Shown piece by piece: positions 33,973-46,117 of a DNA stretch of 64,000 nt. Under the pieces are notes generated by a model, which was given only the letters and a program-made list of their open reading frames with translations, was not told the DNA's origin and made no database searches. The stretch comes from Sipunculus nudus. Its lineage: Eukaryota; Annelida; Sipuncula; Golfingiida; Sipunculidae. Numbering within the stretch: position 1 is the first letter of the stretch; every line of letters begins with the position of its first letter. The position numbers and the translations under genes are program-made. The stretch is from NCBI GenBank assembly GCA_026874595.1, contig CM049307.1:3865579-3929578 (forward strand). Direction: 5' to 3'.

Positions 33973-34805
33973 TGTTACGGAACCTAATATAAACAGATCA
34001 CGTATGCGTGATGAACACAAATTTTGTAAAGGAGATTTAAAAAATCAGATTCTGTAACACTAGGCAGCGTGAAATGTCTGGGGGAATGAATAAAGAAGTC
34101 AAAGGTTTTTTGTTAACATATAGCTATAATTTATTCTTAAAACAACCCTAACATTGCAGTACACTAAATTAATACAATTACACAGTACAACAACAGTATA
34201 ACAGCAAATCAGTATAATCACTCAGCCTAATACGCAAAGTACACAGTACTTGGTTACCAACACTGCCACAGCGACAAGTCCTTTAAAGCATATAATCCAG
34301 ATGAACAGTTCACACAAATCTTCTCAGAGAATAACAGTCCAATGTAAAGCTCTTGTAACAATCCCGAAAGTAAACTGAAGACCAAACAAGATCCGTCACA
34401 AATCCAGAAGAAAATCTATAATTGCCGCACTTATCGAAATAGGTCGAACAAACTGACATACACGCTTCTGTGTCCGCTGGAATCTTCTCTCACCTGTCTC
34501 TCGGTTATAAAACACAGCTCCTATTTATAACCTTTCATCCGACAACTCTATGAAATTCCCTTTCACGAACAATCGAAAAGAATAATACATAATACACAGT
34601 ACACACGCTACAGGAAACATCTCGAACAGAGAACGCCGTGTCAGGGTTCACACGTGGGCCAGCCCGGCTCGGCCAGCGCTGCTGCCACGGCAACGAGCTA
34701 CGCGTGCTACACGAACCAAATGCCAACAAAACATGGACCATCCGTGTCTACATTAAAACAATCATCTGAAGACCGCAGCACACAATAAAAGGGGCACCTG
34801 TAACA
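33973..34805 (-). mobile_element. Solo LTR of the Gmr1-type element 2 family, minus strand
   Basis: On the minus strand it starts TGTTACAGGTGCCCC and ends TTCCGTAACA, matching the 3' LTR at 52876-53674 in its terminal segments (ATCACGCATACGTGAT motif, TTAACAAAAAACCTTTGACT region). No internal sequence adjoins it, so it is a solo LTR from recombination. Its flanks, CACAC and TATTT, do not match. Confidence 0.85.
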
Positions 34806-34849
34806 TATTTCATATTTAAGATATTTTGACTCTCAGATAAGATTAATAG

Positions 34850-37800
34850 GAACTACAGAGATTGACTTTCAGGGTAATTAGTTTGAATGTTAGAGGACTT
34901 GGTAACCAATCGAAAAGAAGATCAGTAATTAGATGGGCTTAAATGAATTACTCTGATGTACTATTTTTACAAGAAACACATAGCACCAAACAAACAGAGA
35001 ACCTGTGGCAAAACGAATGGAATGGAAAAGTATTTTTTAGTCATGAGAATTCATCCAGTAAAGGATGTGCAATATTTTTCAAAAGAAATTTAGAAATAGA
35101 AGATATAGAGGTACTTCATACTTCAGTAGATGGTAGAATATAAATATTAAATGCTAAAATAAAACAAGCTTAATTTAAATTAATAAATATAAATGCGCCA
35201 AACAGATTCTCTAAAAAAACATTTTATGAAAGACTATTTAATTTTGCTAAAAAATGAACAGACAGCAGTGAAGAAATTCTGTTAGGAGGAAATTTCAACA
35301 TAATTTTAGATGCAAATTTAGATAAAAAAGGGGGGGAGTAATGGCAATTTGAAAACAAGTGTTAGAAGTTCTTTTTAAAACTGCTGATTATCTTAATCTG
35401 GTTGATATATATAGAATAAAGCACCCAAGAAAGAAATGTTATACTTGGAGATTGAATAATGGCCAGACATGTAGCAGGTTGGACTATTGGTGGGTTTCTA
35501 ATATTATATGGGATAATGTAAAGGATATATAAATCAGACCCCTGGGCAATAATTTTAGATATAGAAAAGTAAGATGTTTCTGGATCAAAAGGATATTGGA
35601 AACTTAACTCAAGAGTTATTGGACGTTACTTGTTGCAGATTTGCTGAAGTCAAAAATTAAATGTGATAAAGAAGTTTAAGAATTGTCAGATGAAAGATTA
35701 AAATGGGAATTACTGAAGTGTAAAATAAGGCAGTATTCTATATCTTTTAGTAAAAATAAGCAAGAGATCGAAAGTATATACTTGAACTCAAAACTGAAAG
35801 AATTATATGAAATCTTAGATAAATCAGATGCTGATATAAAAGAAAAAGTTAGCCAAGAAATAGATCAAGTTAAATTACAGTTGGAAGATATTGATAATTC
35901 AAAAATAGAAGGATGTATCTTGCGTTAAAAAATACGGTAGTTTGAAAAGGGTGAAAAGAGTTCGAAATATTTTTTAAATTTAGAAAAATATAATAATCAA
36001 TAGAAATGCATTAGGAAACTTCAGTCCACTGATGGAGAAATGGTCACAAATTCTAAAGGTTTATTTAACATGCAAAAGGAATACTATAGAAGATTATACA
36101 GTTCATATTCTAAGATATCAGATGAAAATATAACACATTATTTGAAAGAGATTAAACTGAATACACCATCCCAGCAAAAATTAGAATTACTTGATGAAAC
36201 AATTAAAATTGATGAATGTCATAATACCCTTAAAACCTTTGCTATGAATAAAAGTCCAGGCAATGATGGAATAACTGCTGAATTAAAAAAAAAATAAGTC
36301 ACACTTTGGTGCTTTTTTGGTAGCTTCATTTTACAAGTCCTTCAATTTTTGAAGATGGTGCAAGAACTTGGAACATATAGGCGGCTACAAATGATTAAAG
36401 ATAAGTGTGAAGGGATGTGGGTAGGGAGTCACAGAGAGAACAAAAGAAAACCCTTGGGAATTTTGTGGCCTAATAACCCTGTTAAGTTTTTAGGGATTTA
36501 TATTTCATGTGATTAAAAGGCAGCATGCAGATGAACTTAACTGTTACTCTGAATTAAAGGAGGCACAAAATACACTTAATACTTGGAAAGGAAGAAATTT
36601 GACTTTGAAAGGAAAAATTCTGATTATTAAAACTTTTATTATCTCTAGGTTCCAGTATTTTATATCAAATGAGACTGCTCCACCCGACTTTTGTAAAAAA
36701 AAATTAATAAGTAAATATTTTCATTCATTTGGAGTGGAGGAAATGAGAGAATTAAAAGATCAAGATTAATGTAGGATTTAGAGAGAAGAGGGCTAAACGC
36801 CCCACATATTGAATCAATTATATTAACTTCAAGAATCTCATGGATTAAAAGATACATTAAATTAGATAATCAAATCTGGAAAGCATTCTTAAATTATCAT
36901 TTGGAAACAATAGGTCCAAACATAGAAATTTTATTGAAAAGTAATATGGATCCAAATAAAATTGATTAAAAATGCCTAGTTTTTATAAAGAAATACTGAG
37001 AAGTTATGTAATCTTGCGCAAAAAGTATTTTGAAGTGGTCCCCGTAAGACAACAGATATTATGGAATAATAAAATGTCAACATTTTCTGCAGAACCTGTC
37101 TATTGGGAAAGTTTTATAGATGCAGGCATTATCACAGGATCAGATTTATTTCTGAATAATTCTATTGTATCTTTCAAACAAGTGACAGTTAGAGGTATAC
37201 CAGGAGTAGATTTCTTTAAGTGGTATCCTCTGGTGTCAGTGATTAGATAAGAAAGTGTATGCAGGCAGGTTGACTCAGGAAATCTTCTAGACTTTAATAT
37301 CTATATAGATCAGATTGTACAGTTGATAGAGATCTCCAATAAGATAATATATTCTACTTTTAAAAACATGTTGTTAGAAGAAGGGCCCTGTGTTCAAAAA
37401 GTGTGTAATATATTGTCCAGACTGGGATATTAGTTTAGAAAGAATATATTCACTTCCTGTAAAAATATGTATGGATGTCAGAACACAAGTATTTCAATAT
37501 AAATTCCTGAACAATTGGTTGGTTAATAATTATTGGTTATACAGATATTAAAGATTCTTATCGATGCACATTTTGCGATAAAGAACCGGAGACTTTCATA
37601 CATATATTTTGAGACTGTGATAAAGTGACTGATCTCTGGTCAGGGTTAAAAGTATGGTGTCGGAAACAGAACATTATATTTGAAAAATGTTTATCAGTAA
37701 TTTTGTTTGGCGATTTTAATGCTTCAGTAAGTAGTAATTAAATGATTTTGCTTGCTAAACAATTCATAAATGAATGCAGAAATAACAAATAATATCCAAC

Positions 37801-38425
37801 TTTACATACGTTACAATTTTTCATTTGGAGATATGTATAAAAGTTAAATATATTATTGCACAAAAAAATAATAAAGTAGATAATTTTATGAATAAATGGC
37901 ATCCATATATTCAAGACAAAAATATGTTTGAATATATACCATAATCAGGATATGTTCATGCACATATAAACATATGTTTGTATGCGGATATGTGTATGTA
38001 TATATACACATATATATGTATGTATGTATATATATGTGTGTGGACCTATATATGTATATTTTTTATATATGTTATGTATATGCAAGTTGAGAGTTATACT
38101 CACATGAACACTTTGAGAATGTTGGGTAAAGCGATTTATTCAGAAAGATTGCATAATATGTATTTTATGGTTGGACATGTTTTAGAGTCACAAATGAGAA
38201 ATCTCTAATTTGCAATTATTTAGTGGAACTGGTTTCTTTTCTATTATTGGGGGTTGGGAGGGGGTTAGACTTAAAAATGACTAATTTGAATGTCAATAGA
38301 AATTTGGTAATGGAGTTGTATTGCATAAGGTACATTTTTTCAAATAAGCATTTGTATATATTTTTTTGCAATGTACCAGTGCTGTATGTATATAATATTG
38401 AGGAACAAAAAAAAAGAGATTAATT
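34850..38425 (+). pseudogene. Decayed L1/Tx1-like LINE ORF2
   Basis: Remnant of an endonuclease/reverse-transcriptase ORF2 with many stops and shifts. Apurinic endonuclease start: VISLNVRGLGNQSKRRSVIR then DVLFLQETHSTKQTE (34870-35000), INAPNRFSKKTFYE and later CYTWRLNNGQTCSRLDYW (35440-35500). RT domain 0: KSPGNDGITAEL (about 36250-36290). RT domain end: VKFLGIYIS, then NLTLKGKILIIKTFIISRFQY (36480-36665). C-terminal zinc motif CTFCDKEPETFIH (about 37565-37610). The stretch that should hold the YADD catalytic box is absent between 36290 and 36370, an internal deletion. It ends in an A-rich tail near 38408. It may be the partner type of the ORF1 at 15606-16565, which lacks ORF2. Confidence 0.8.
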
Positions 38426-38539
38426 TAAGCCCCGATGACAACCCAACGTGTGTGTTTTTAGTCCGTACGTTTTTGGGGAGGCCACGGCCGTCATGTTATT
38501 TTATCTGAAAACGTGGGGAGGGAATGGTAAGAGCAGGGA

Positions 38540-38780
38540 GGAAGTACGTCACTCGCCCGTCACTCGCACGGTTGCGCAAGGTACGTGGCCCGCGCGCCAG
38601 GCCTGGCCGTGAGCGGTTGCGTGCACGTGGTAGGTAAATTGTACGTGCTTACAACGTGCTTGTAAAGCCTGCCGCCCACTGGCGATTTTGCTGCGATTTT
38701 TGTCTGCGACCAGACGGTCGGCGATCGTCTGCGACTGCTTGCGACTGGCCACAGCACAGGGATCAGTCGCAGACGAGAGT
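38540..38780. repeat. Harbinger-type terminal region with TGCGA words
   Basis: AAGCCTGCCGCCCACTGGCG at about 38667 introduces a segment full of GCGAT/TGCGAC words. About 130 bp of it (from GTGCACGTGGTAGG) recurs almost identically at 42953-43080, and a diverged copy lies reversed at 55850-56125 beside a MADF gene. It probably contains transposase binding sites of a PIF/Harbinger family. Confidence 0.6.
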
Positions 38781-38836
38781 TCACGGGTTTTTCCGCACTT
38801 TTTTTTAATCTTGGAGATAATCAACTGGAGAAGATT

Positions 38837-39013
38837 GTGTCCGCACAGGTAGGCCTCCGAGAAGATAAACGAAGGAAGAATATGACATTGCTGCTTCTTC
38901 TAATTAAAAGAAGGCAAAGGAGACAGAAACAACACTGTCAACAGGCAAGACGATTTCGGGTCAGGCCATGGCTCTGCAGACAAGGGTCCTTTGGAGCCTT
39001 CGATACACTTTTA
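38837..39013 (+). pseudogene. PIF/Harbinger transposase, N-terminal exon
   Basis: A basic segment leads into RRFRVRPWLCRQGSFGAFDTL, the conserved start of animal Harbinger transposases (consensus RR-WVRPWL-RR---GAY--LL). The frame is cut right after this by a small DNA element at 39018-39208. The continuation appears at 40030 and 42015, so the gene is split and inactive. Confidence 0.7.
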
Positions 39014-39017
39014 AGCC

Positions 39018-39208
39018 GGGGTTACACTACACGACAATCGCTTGTCGCTCACTATTGTTAGCATTTCTGTGCAATTACCGTGTAGGGTAAACAGCATTTT
39101 GCAGCGATAATCGCGTGTCGCAACAAATTATCGGCCGACAAAAAAAGTTTGACATGTCAAACATTTTCCTTACGATTATCGTAGGGTCGTGTCGTGTAAA
39201 CAGTACAA
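39018..39208. mobile_element. Small Harbinger-like MITE
   Basis: The left end GGGGTTACACTACACGACAA and the right end (minus strand) GTTTACACGACACGACCCTA are imperfect inverted repeats around ATCGCTTGTCGC / GCGATAATCGCGTGTCGC words. It has no coding sequence. It lies where the Harbinger transposase frame stops. Confidence 0.5.
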
Positions 39209-39214
39209 CGATAA

Positions 39215-39305
39215 TCGCAAGTGCGGGTCATGTGGTTCATCCAATAGGACAAAGCCTATCAGGTCATGTGGTTCATCCAATAGGACAAAGCCTATCAGGT
39301 CATGT
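39215..39305. repeat. 35-bp tandem repeat
   Basis: About 2.5 copies of GGTCATGTGGTTCATCCAAT then AGGACAAAGCCTATCA. Confidence 0.85.
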
Positions 39306-39359
39306 GGGAATGCCAAGTGAAAAATCCTTTAATAGTCAATTACAGAAAGTAATGTCAAT

Positions 39360-39477
39360 GGTTGACACCTTTTGAAAAAGACTAGCTGTGTGTAGGTTCT
39401 TGTACACAAGCTTTCGAGTGCTCGGCCCCCTTTACAGTCAATTATAGAGCCAAGGCAGGGGCGGATTGAGCACACAT

Positions 39478-39478
<1 letters not shown>
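39360..39478 (-). repeat. Penelope-like 3' end fragment
   Basis: The minus strand reads GAGCACTCGAAAGCTTGTGT then ACAAGAACCTACACACAGCT, a sequence style common at Penelope-like element ends. It is cut off by the (TA)n tract at 39480-39528. Family assignment rests on general resemblance only. Confidence 0.4.

Positions 39479-39479
<1 letters not shown>

Positions 39480-39528
<49 letters not shown>
39480..39528. repeat. (TA)n microsatellite
   Basis: Uninterrupted TA repeat bordering the Penelope-like fragment. Confidence 0.95.
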
Positions 39529-39531
<3 letters not shown>

Positions 39532-40029
39532 TTGCAAGATCAAGACTTGTGAGACATGCCGTCAATTTTTAAAGCTAATTTTTTGGCACAATAGTTGTCC
39601 CTACATCGTGGGGAATGTTCTAAATATGGTCAAATTTGAATGAATTTGTTAAGCAAACAACATCGGCATCTGTATTAACGTGATTGAAAGTTAATACAAT
39701 ACATTAATGAATGCTAAACAATGCGTGAAGTGCAAAAAATAATCACTGATTCTGAAACGAAATTGTCCGAAGCGCAGAAAAAAAAATATTTTCATAGGAT
39801 GTTAAATCGTGTTTATACTTTAAGGATATAACTTTGAAAAAAATCACTTTTTCTACATTTTTTCTACAATCAAACAATATTTTTCACACCTACATTTCAT
39901 AATCCAAATATGTGATTTTTCAGCGGTAATAACGCCCCGCCCGGACACACACACACACCGATCGTACAGTTCTGAGACTGAGCGTTTTATGTAGTACATA
40001 CAAAAATTATCAAAACTATGGCGGGCTAA
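39529..40029. other. Unassigned DNA inside the Harbinger region
   Basis: AT-rich, without recognised coding sequence. It separates the N-terminal and middle Harbinger exons. Confidence 0.4.
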
Positions 40030-40186
40030 ATGAAATGTTGCCTGATCGTATTACAATTTCTATACACAGGTGACAGCTACAAGAGCCTGCAGTGTTTGTT
40101 CAGAGTAGGAGATATCACCATAAGCAGGATAGAACCTGAGACGTGTGCTGCGTTGTATAATGTTCTGAAAGACAAGTACTTTAAGG
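40030..40186 (+). pseudogene. PIF/Harbinger transposase, middle exon
   Basis: It reads VLQFLYTGDSYKSLQCLFRV ... ISRIEPETCAALYNVLKDKY FK, matching the helix-turn-helix region of animal Harbinger transposases (LATGDSYRSL, TISRIVPETCEAIW, VL-EYLK). The motif stops at AAG/GTGTG, a plausible splice donor, and resumes at 42015 after TACTTTCAG. The large interval suggests an intron enlarged by insertions. Confidence 0.75.
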
Positions 40187-40499
40187 TGTGTTTAGTTCTC
40201 TATAATGCCTTTGCAGTTAAAACGGAAAAGATCAAACAAAAGACATTTTAATTTTAACTTTTTATTTAAAAAAATAAACGTAAAGCAACAGCGGTTTTTA
40301 AAGAACTACCTTGAAGGGCATCTGCCGCTAGTCAGCAGCAGCTTGTCCATATGGATCTAGAGATACAAATGTTTACTGCAAATATGTGTAACTTGCGTCT
40401 TGCATGTGTAAAGACACTGTTGTCTGTACACCTGTGACAGGTGTTGCATTCACACCTGTATGGGATATTTGTTGGACTGGCTGTTGCTGGACTGGCGTG

Positions 40500-40940
40500 G
40501 CTGTTGTTAGTCCGCTATGGACATATGTTGCTTATGTTGGACATTTGTGACATCAGTAAGACCGTTGTGGCTGATGTTTGAAAGCTGCGGCTCTTGCTTG
40601 ACAGGTGGTGGCTGCTGTTGGACAGGAGGGGTTGTTGATGGACCGATGTGACAGCCACTCTGCAGGTGTGATGGCTGTTGGACATGGGGCGACATGGAAC
40701 TCATGATCCTGGTAGCTCTTTTTTTTTTATTTATTTATTTTTTGCTAAGTGGCTTGTTAGTGCTTTTAGTGCTAACGTCTAAATCAGTAGCATCAACATA
40801 GACGTTTTGGGCAAATATCTCCGATACTTGGGTCAACCTGGGAGCTTTCCTCAAAGGCTCATCACCATTCTCGGCTTCACATTCTGTATCCCGTTCTTCT
40901 TCGCTCACCGTCATCTGAAGGAGACAATCCTCCATTATCA
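40500..40940 (-). other. Possible accessory-protein exons of the Harbinger element
   Basis: Two adjacent minus-strand frames (40507-40704, Gln/Pro-rich; 40735-40935, acidic with SEEERDTECEAENGDEP) lie inside the Harbinger transposase intron. They have the composition of the C-terminal part of MADF-type accessory proteins, but no MADF core is visible. Could be chance frames. Confidence 0.3.
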
Positions 40941-40970
40941 GTCAGTAATAAATATATCATTCATACCGCC

Positions 40971-41029
<59 letters not shown>
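40971..41029. repeat. (TA)n microsatellite
   Basis: Uninterrupted TA repeat. Confidence 0.95.
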
Positions 41030-41032
<3 letters not shown>

Positions 41033-41869
41033 TATGACTTTCTTTATATTAGCTTGCAGTTATGCCTTAATGTCATGTATTTAGCTCAAGGCTAACCTAA
41101 AAGCAACTGATTTTCACGCTGCCAGCTTTGACCTTTTATGATATATTTAGACACCAGATGGCGGTTCGTTGTCCGCTGATAAAAAACGTGCGTATGATGT
41201 GACCAGCAGCCAGCCAGATGCCAATAAACAAACACTCGACAGGCATCCTGGCTCCGCCCATAGCTGCGCTTCAAGCGCCGCGTGATAAGTTTACGGTCGA
41301 ATTTTAATTGCTCCCTCTGCATTCTCGCATCATCGACCGATTCGATTATGACATTATGACTGTGTTAGCGTAGCCATGTATCGCGTAGTCTGCAGAACTG
41401 AAACCAACCAGCGAGGTGTGCACGCAGCCTTCGTTGTTACGTTTCGTTTGAATTACAGCTCACCGGCCGGGCGTCCTATGTGCCCAAGACCCTAACCAAA
41501 CCACGTCTCGGGAAATTCTCTGTGAGCCTGTGGCCTGTTCAGAAGGTTACCGGGGCGATGAGCTGTCAATCAAAATGAAATGAACATGATTGGCTCCGTG
41601 TATTACTCGCTCGGCAGTGTCTTCCAGCACAAGGTCTCACCTGATTGGACAAAAATACAGTGCTCCCTTCTGGTGTAGCCATTCAGGATACGAGTTCATA
41701 ACAAACAGCGCTTACGATATAGGTATAGGTACTAGGCTTATAATTTAAGCGCAGTGTAAAGAGCGTAACCTAAAAACCAATGTGAGATTATGCTTGAACA
41801 AATCTATATGATTTTTGTAACTGTGTATAAACCAGTGTTCCTTCAGCGTTTATGCATATGTGCATTTGG

Positions 41870-41901
<32 letters not shown>

Positions 41902-42014
41902 TATACACACATATACACACATATATATATATAAATATTATGAACTGAATGTTCGCCGACAGTGTACCGGTGGCGTTCTTTAGTTTTGCCAGACGTATGT
42001 ATTTTTACTTTCAG
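41030..42014. other. Unassigned DNA in the Harbinger intron
   Basis: GC-balanced at 41100-41700, without an identified product. A mixed TA/CA microsatellite lies at 41871-41932. It ends in the acceptor-like TTTTTACTTTCAG. Confidence 0.4.
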
Positions 42015-42560
42015 TGCCCATCGACCGTTGAAGAATGGACTTCTATCGCAGAGCGATTTAACAGAAAGTAGGACTTTCCCAACTGTTTTGGTGCTCTCGA
42101 CGGGAAATCTACAATGATAAAACAGCGGATCTATCTTCTTTAATTACAAGCACTCATTCTCTCTTCTCTCCCAAAACTAGTTGATTCGGAATACCGTTTT
42201 CTCTTTTCTGCGATGTTGGCATTAACGGTTGCATTTCTGATAGAGAAGTATTCGCCGAAACCGACATATGGCAGGCCCTGGATCCCAACATGTTAAATGT
42301 TCCAGCGCCATCTCCGTGCCCTTGCACCGACCAACAAGACCATTTTGCATGGTTGATGATGAGGCTTTTCCAGTAAGGCGTGACATCAAGAAGCCCTATC
42401 CTCACCGCAACATGAGCCAAGATAAGCGCATTTTAAATTACAAATTGTCTCCCGCCAGGGTCACGCTGAAAATGATTTTGGCATTATGGCATATAGGTTA
42501 AGGGTTTCCTTAAACCATTAGCATTCAAACCAGAACGAGTGGAGCAAATTTGTATATGGC
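42015..42560 (+). pseudogene. PIF/Harbinger transposase, DDE exon, broken
   Basis: Begins PSTVEEWTSIAERFNRK, then a TAG where relatives have Trp, then DFPNCFGALDGKS (first Asp at about 42100). A later frame has ISDREVFAETDIWQAL (second Asp, about 42236), and KKPYPHRNMSQDKRILNYKLS leads, after a frameshift, to ENDFGIMAYRL (the Glu, about 42470). All three acidic residues can be located but in different frames, so this copy is dead. It acts with a MADF/Myb-like partner in living Harbinger elements; a MADF gene lies at 55292-55815. Confidence 0.8.
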
Positions 42561-44305
42561 TTGTTGTGAACGTGGGAACACTCAGACATTTCAAAATGTA
42601 CGAGGACAAAGAGAGATGAGACACAGATCAACCCCAACCGAGTGCAGAGTCGAAGGAGCGCAAGTCTACTGGCAAAAGAGTCCAGAGACAACTTATGTGC
42701 ATACGTAAACAGTCCTGCTAATTCTGTTGACTGGCAAGAAAGAATGGTCTGATCAGTGTTCCATTGAACGTTGAACCGGGATCCGATATAAACGGAAATG
42801 TTACTTCTAGTCCGGTCGCCACTGGACTCAACCTTGTTTTATGGTCTTAAGTTTTTTCTATGTGTATTTTGTTTGCCCACATATCAGGTGTGAAAAATAT
42901 GTTGATTGGCCCGCTGTAAGCCTTGGGCAAATTTTGCTAATTAATATAAAACGTGCACGTGGTAGGTAAATTGTACGTGCTTACAACGTGCTTGTAAAGC
43001 CTGCCGCCCACTGGCGATTTTGCTGCGATTTTTGTCTGCGACCAGACGGTCGGCGATTGTCTGCGACTGCTTGCGACAGGCGATCGGCGGCCAAAATAGC
43101 CGCCAAAATAATGCGAAAATAGGAAAATGCCATAATTACCCTTACATTTGACATAGAGGGTCATCCAATACATGAATTCTGGGGTATTATGACCAAGTAA
43201 ATTCATTTGTTGTATTGTTTTAGTCATATGACCACTATTTTCAATGTAGCTGTTCTCCTATTGGAAAATAAAACCTGAAATGTACTGAACACATGATCTG
43301 GTAAGTACGTATGTTCCAAAGCTTTCTGCAGATCGAGGGTAAAAGATTAAACTTATTAAACACTCAAGTATAGACGAAGATGAGCTGATTAAATGTTCTG
43401 GAAAACAGCTATTTTACATTTTAAAATTAATATGCTTTTTTGTAACCTATTTATGACCTTCATAATGAAACAATAAGAGCGAAACTTCCGTTATCCACAT
43501 AGTTTTTATTTTCCCCCTTGTGTCACGACAAGGCCCGATATTTACAACCTAGGCGAGATTTTACTTAGTTGGAGGGGGATTATGTGAGCGTAATTTTGGT
43601 CCATTTAAATCAAAATGGCACCTTTACGGTAATTCATCTTTTTTTCGTGGCAAATGTAAAAGTTCTATGTGTTTGCATATAATATTGAGGGGACATGCAT
43701 AAATTTTTGTAAAGTGTATTATGAAGGATGTAGATACGAACGGACAAAGCTGTCACATGCATGGAAAACTAACTGTTCTCTCAAAAATATTTATATATGA
43801 TTATAGCGGGATCGAAAAGCATTACACAGAGCTGAGTCATACTTGAAGCATCCCCCTCCCCCTTCTCCATGACTTTCATGCAGTCTTTACATATTTTGTC
43901 AAAGGTTATCTCACTGTGGACTTACCTATGTGGCCGCTAACATTCACAGACTTAGGATGTATATTTTTATTTTTTACTTCCTTGGTTTATTTGCTTGTTC
44001 ATCCTTTTTAGTTTCCGATGTATGGCCTTCATAATGTAACAATAAAAGGCAAACTTCCCTTATCGACACAATTGCCCCCCCCCCCCCTTGTGCCACGACG
44101 AGGCCCGATATTTACAACTTGGACTAGAATTTATTTAGTTTGACGGGGATTAAATGAACAATTTGAGTCCAATTAAATCAAAATGGCACCTTTACGGAAA
44201 TGTATCTTTGTTCGATCTCAAATGTAACATCTGTATGTGTTTGTATGTACTTGTCAAGTCATATCACATATATTGCGACATTCTCAGATATACTGCTGCA
44301 AGCTG

Positions 44306-44386
44306 TCATCAGCATCATATAGCCATCAGCATCATATAGCCATCAGCATCATATAACCATCAGCATCATATAGCCATCAGCATTGG
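44306..44386. repeat. 17-bp tandem repeat CATCAGCATCATATAGC
   Basis: Nearly five copies, one with ATAACC instead of ATAGCC. Confidence 0.9.
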
Positions 44387-44389
44387 TCT

Positions 44390-46117
44390 TACGATTATTC
44401 GATAAATGGTCTGCTTTATGATCGCCAACTATGTCGACTTGCCAGAACTCATTTCTCCACTTTCTGTAGCTAAACCTGAAAAGACTATTACTTTAGATGT
44501 TATATTAAAATTAGGAAGGTGACTCAAATGAGCATAAATTTAATTGGATTTTTAAATGGTATTATTGAAACATACAAATTTAGTTAATGGCAACATATGA
44601 CAACTGATGTGAATGAACACACGCTTCTGACGTCAGTTCTGTTATCAAATATTTCAGGAATACCTGAAACCTTTAGCGCCAAAATTCATGTTATATAAAC
44701 GAAGATGACATTGTGTAAGAGTTTTATAATTGGCCCGCCCCCCGAATAATGTTGCCGTCGGTTTTATGCATCATAATGAACTTAAAAAATGCATGAGCGC
44801 AAATCGGCAATATATAAATGTATTACCATGTATGCACACAGAAAACACGAAGGTCAGTTAAATGGAATTAATTGTATAATATAAAGCTGGCTAATATTAT
44901 AGAAACACGTAACATATAATTAGAAAAGTCAAATTTTGTTCTGTGATATCATATTGCAAATTCAGGGATTAACTTGTATCTAAGAGACTTACAAGTGCAG
45001 ACAAGAAAATGATTTGACGTGAACAGCCTGTAGCTAAAACATCGCTAATTAATTACTCATATGCATTAACTAACCCATCAATTAATGCAAGAGGATGACT
45101 AAGCTACATTTCCCAAGAAAATAATAACAAAAGATGATGACCTTGGACTCTAGTAGGTACCTATATATATAAATAGTCATATATAGGGGGGCGGGGGCTC
45201 TAATCATAAGGAATAATTGGCTATCGGTTGGGACACGGATACCGATAATATCTCAGTTAAGCTCATGTTTTGTTAAAGTCAACTATAAAAAGATTAACGT
45301 ACAGCCAACGCTGTGGGTGGCATGTATAAGGAAAGAAAAATCTATTATGGAATTTCACCATACACATTCTTTTCCTTATTGCTATGAGAAAATTTATGAG
45401 AATTCAAATGTATTGTCTACCTTATGAAGAATGTCGCCATACTCATATGTCAGCTATAAAATCCTTTTTTAAATATACAAGGTCTGGTTCATAATAATAT
45501 ATTTTTAGCATTCGTCTTTGTTTGCGCGTTTAAGTTCTGACTTTGAAAAGGGAGTCTGCATATTATGGTGCAAGTTAAAGCTTTCTTTACTTTGAAGAAC
45601 TAATATGTTTTATAAATGAAATTTGCGGCACTAAAACGGTGCTTATCTCGAGAATTATTACAGGTCTTGGACTTGAAACCTTTAGTTTATCCTGCTGTCG
45701 ATTCTGGAATTGGTCAAGAAATATTTTCCCATGAAATTGTTTATCAGAAAAATCATACATGCTTCAGCTAAATCACTCTACTAGTTGATTCCAAGATCCA
45801 CTTGTCTGAGCTGTGTAGCCGTGTTCCTACCATACCCAGAGGCATTTTTTCCCCATTAACTGAGTTTCTGTGTCTCCGAAGATATTTATCTATGTAATGG
45901 TGGAAAAGTGCCACTATACTTTTACAAAAACTTTTGAAGCATATTTGGGAACTTAGCCGGACAGAAACATTACCCGGATATCATAGAAAATAGAAAGTAG
46001 TCAAATACCACGAATTTCGCAGGATTTTCATCAAGCTTTGCTGTGTTTTTCATAGAAAATATGTTTCTCGGTAAACAAACTCCACGTTTGGCGCCGAAAA
46101 TATTACCATAATAAACC
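44390..46117. other. Centre of the inverted-repeat element, no gene
   Basis: AT-rich, closed in all frames beyond short lengths, without recognised motifs. If the element once encoded a transposase it is gone. Confidence 0.5.

Noticed and set aside
44306-44386. CATCAGCATCATATAGC repeats as a CRISPR-like array
   Set aside because: Repeats are directly adjacent without unique spacers, in a eukaryotic context; a simple minisatellite.
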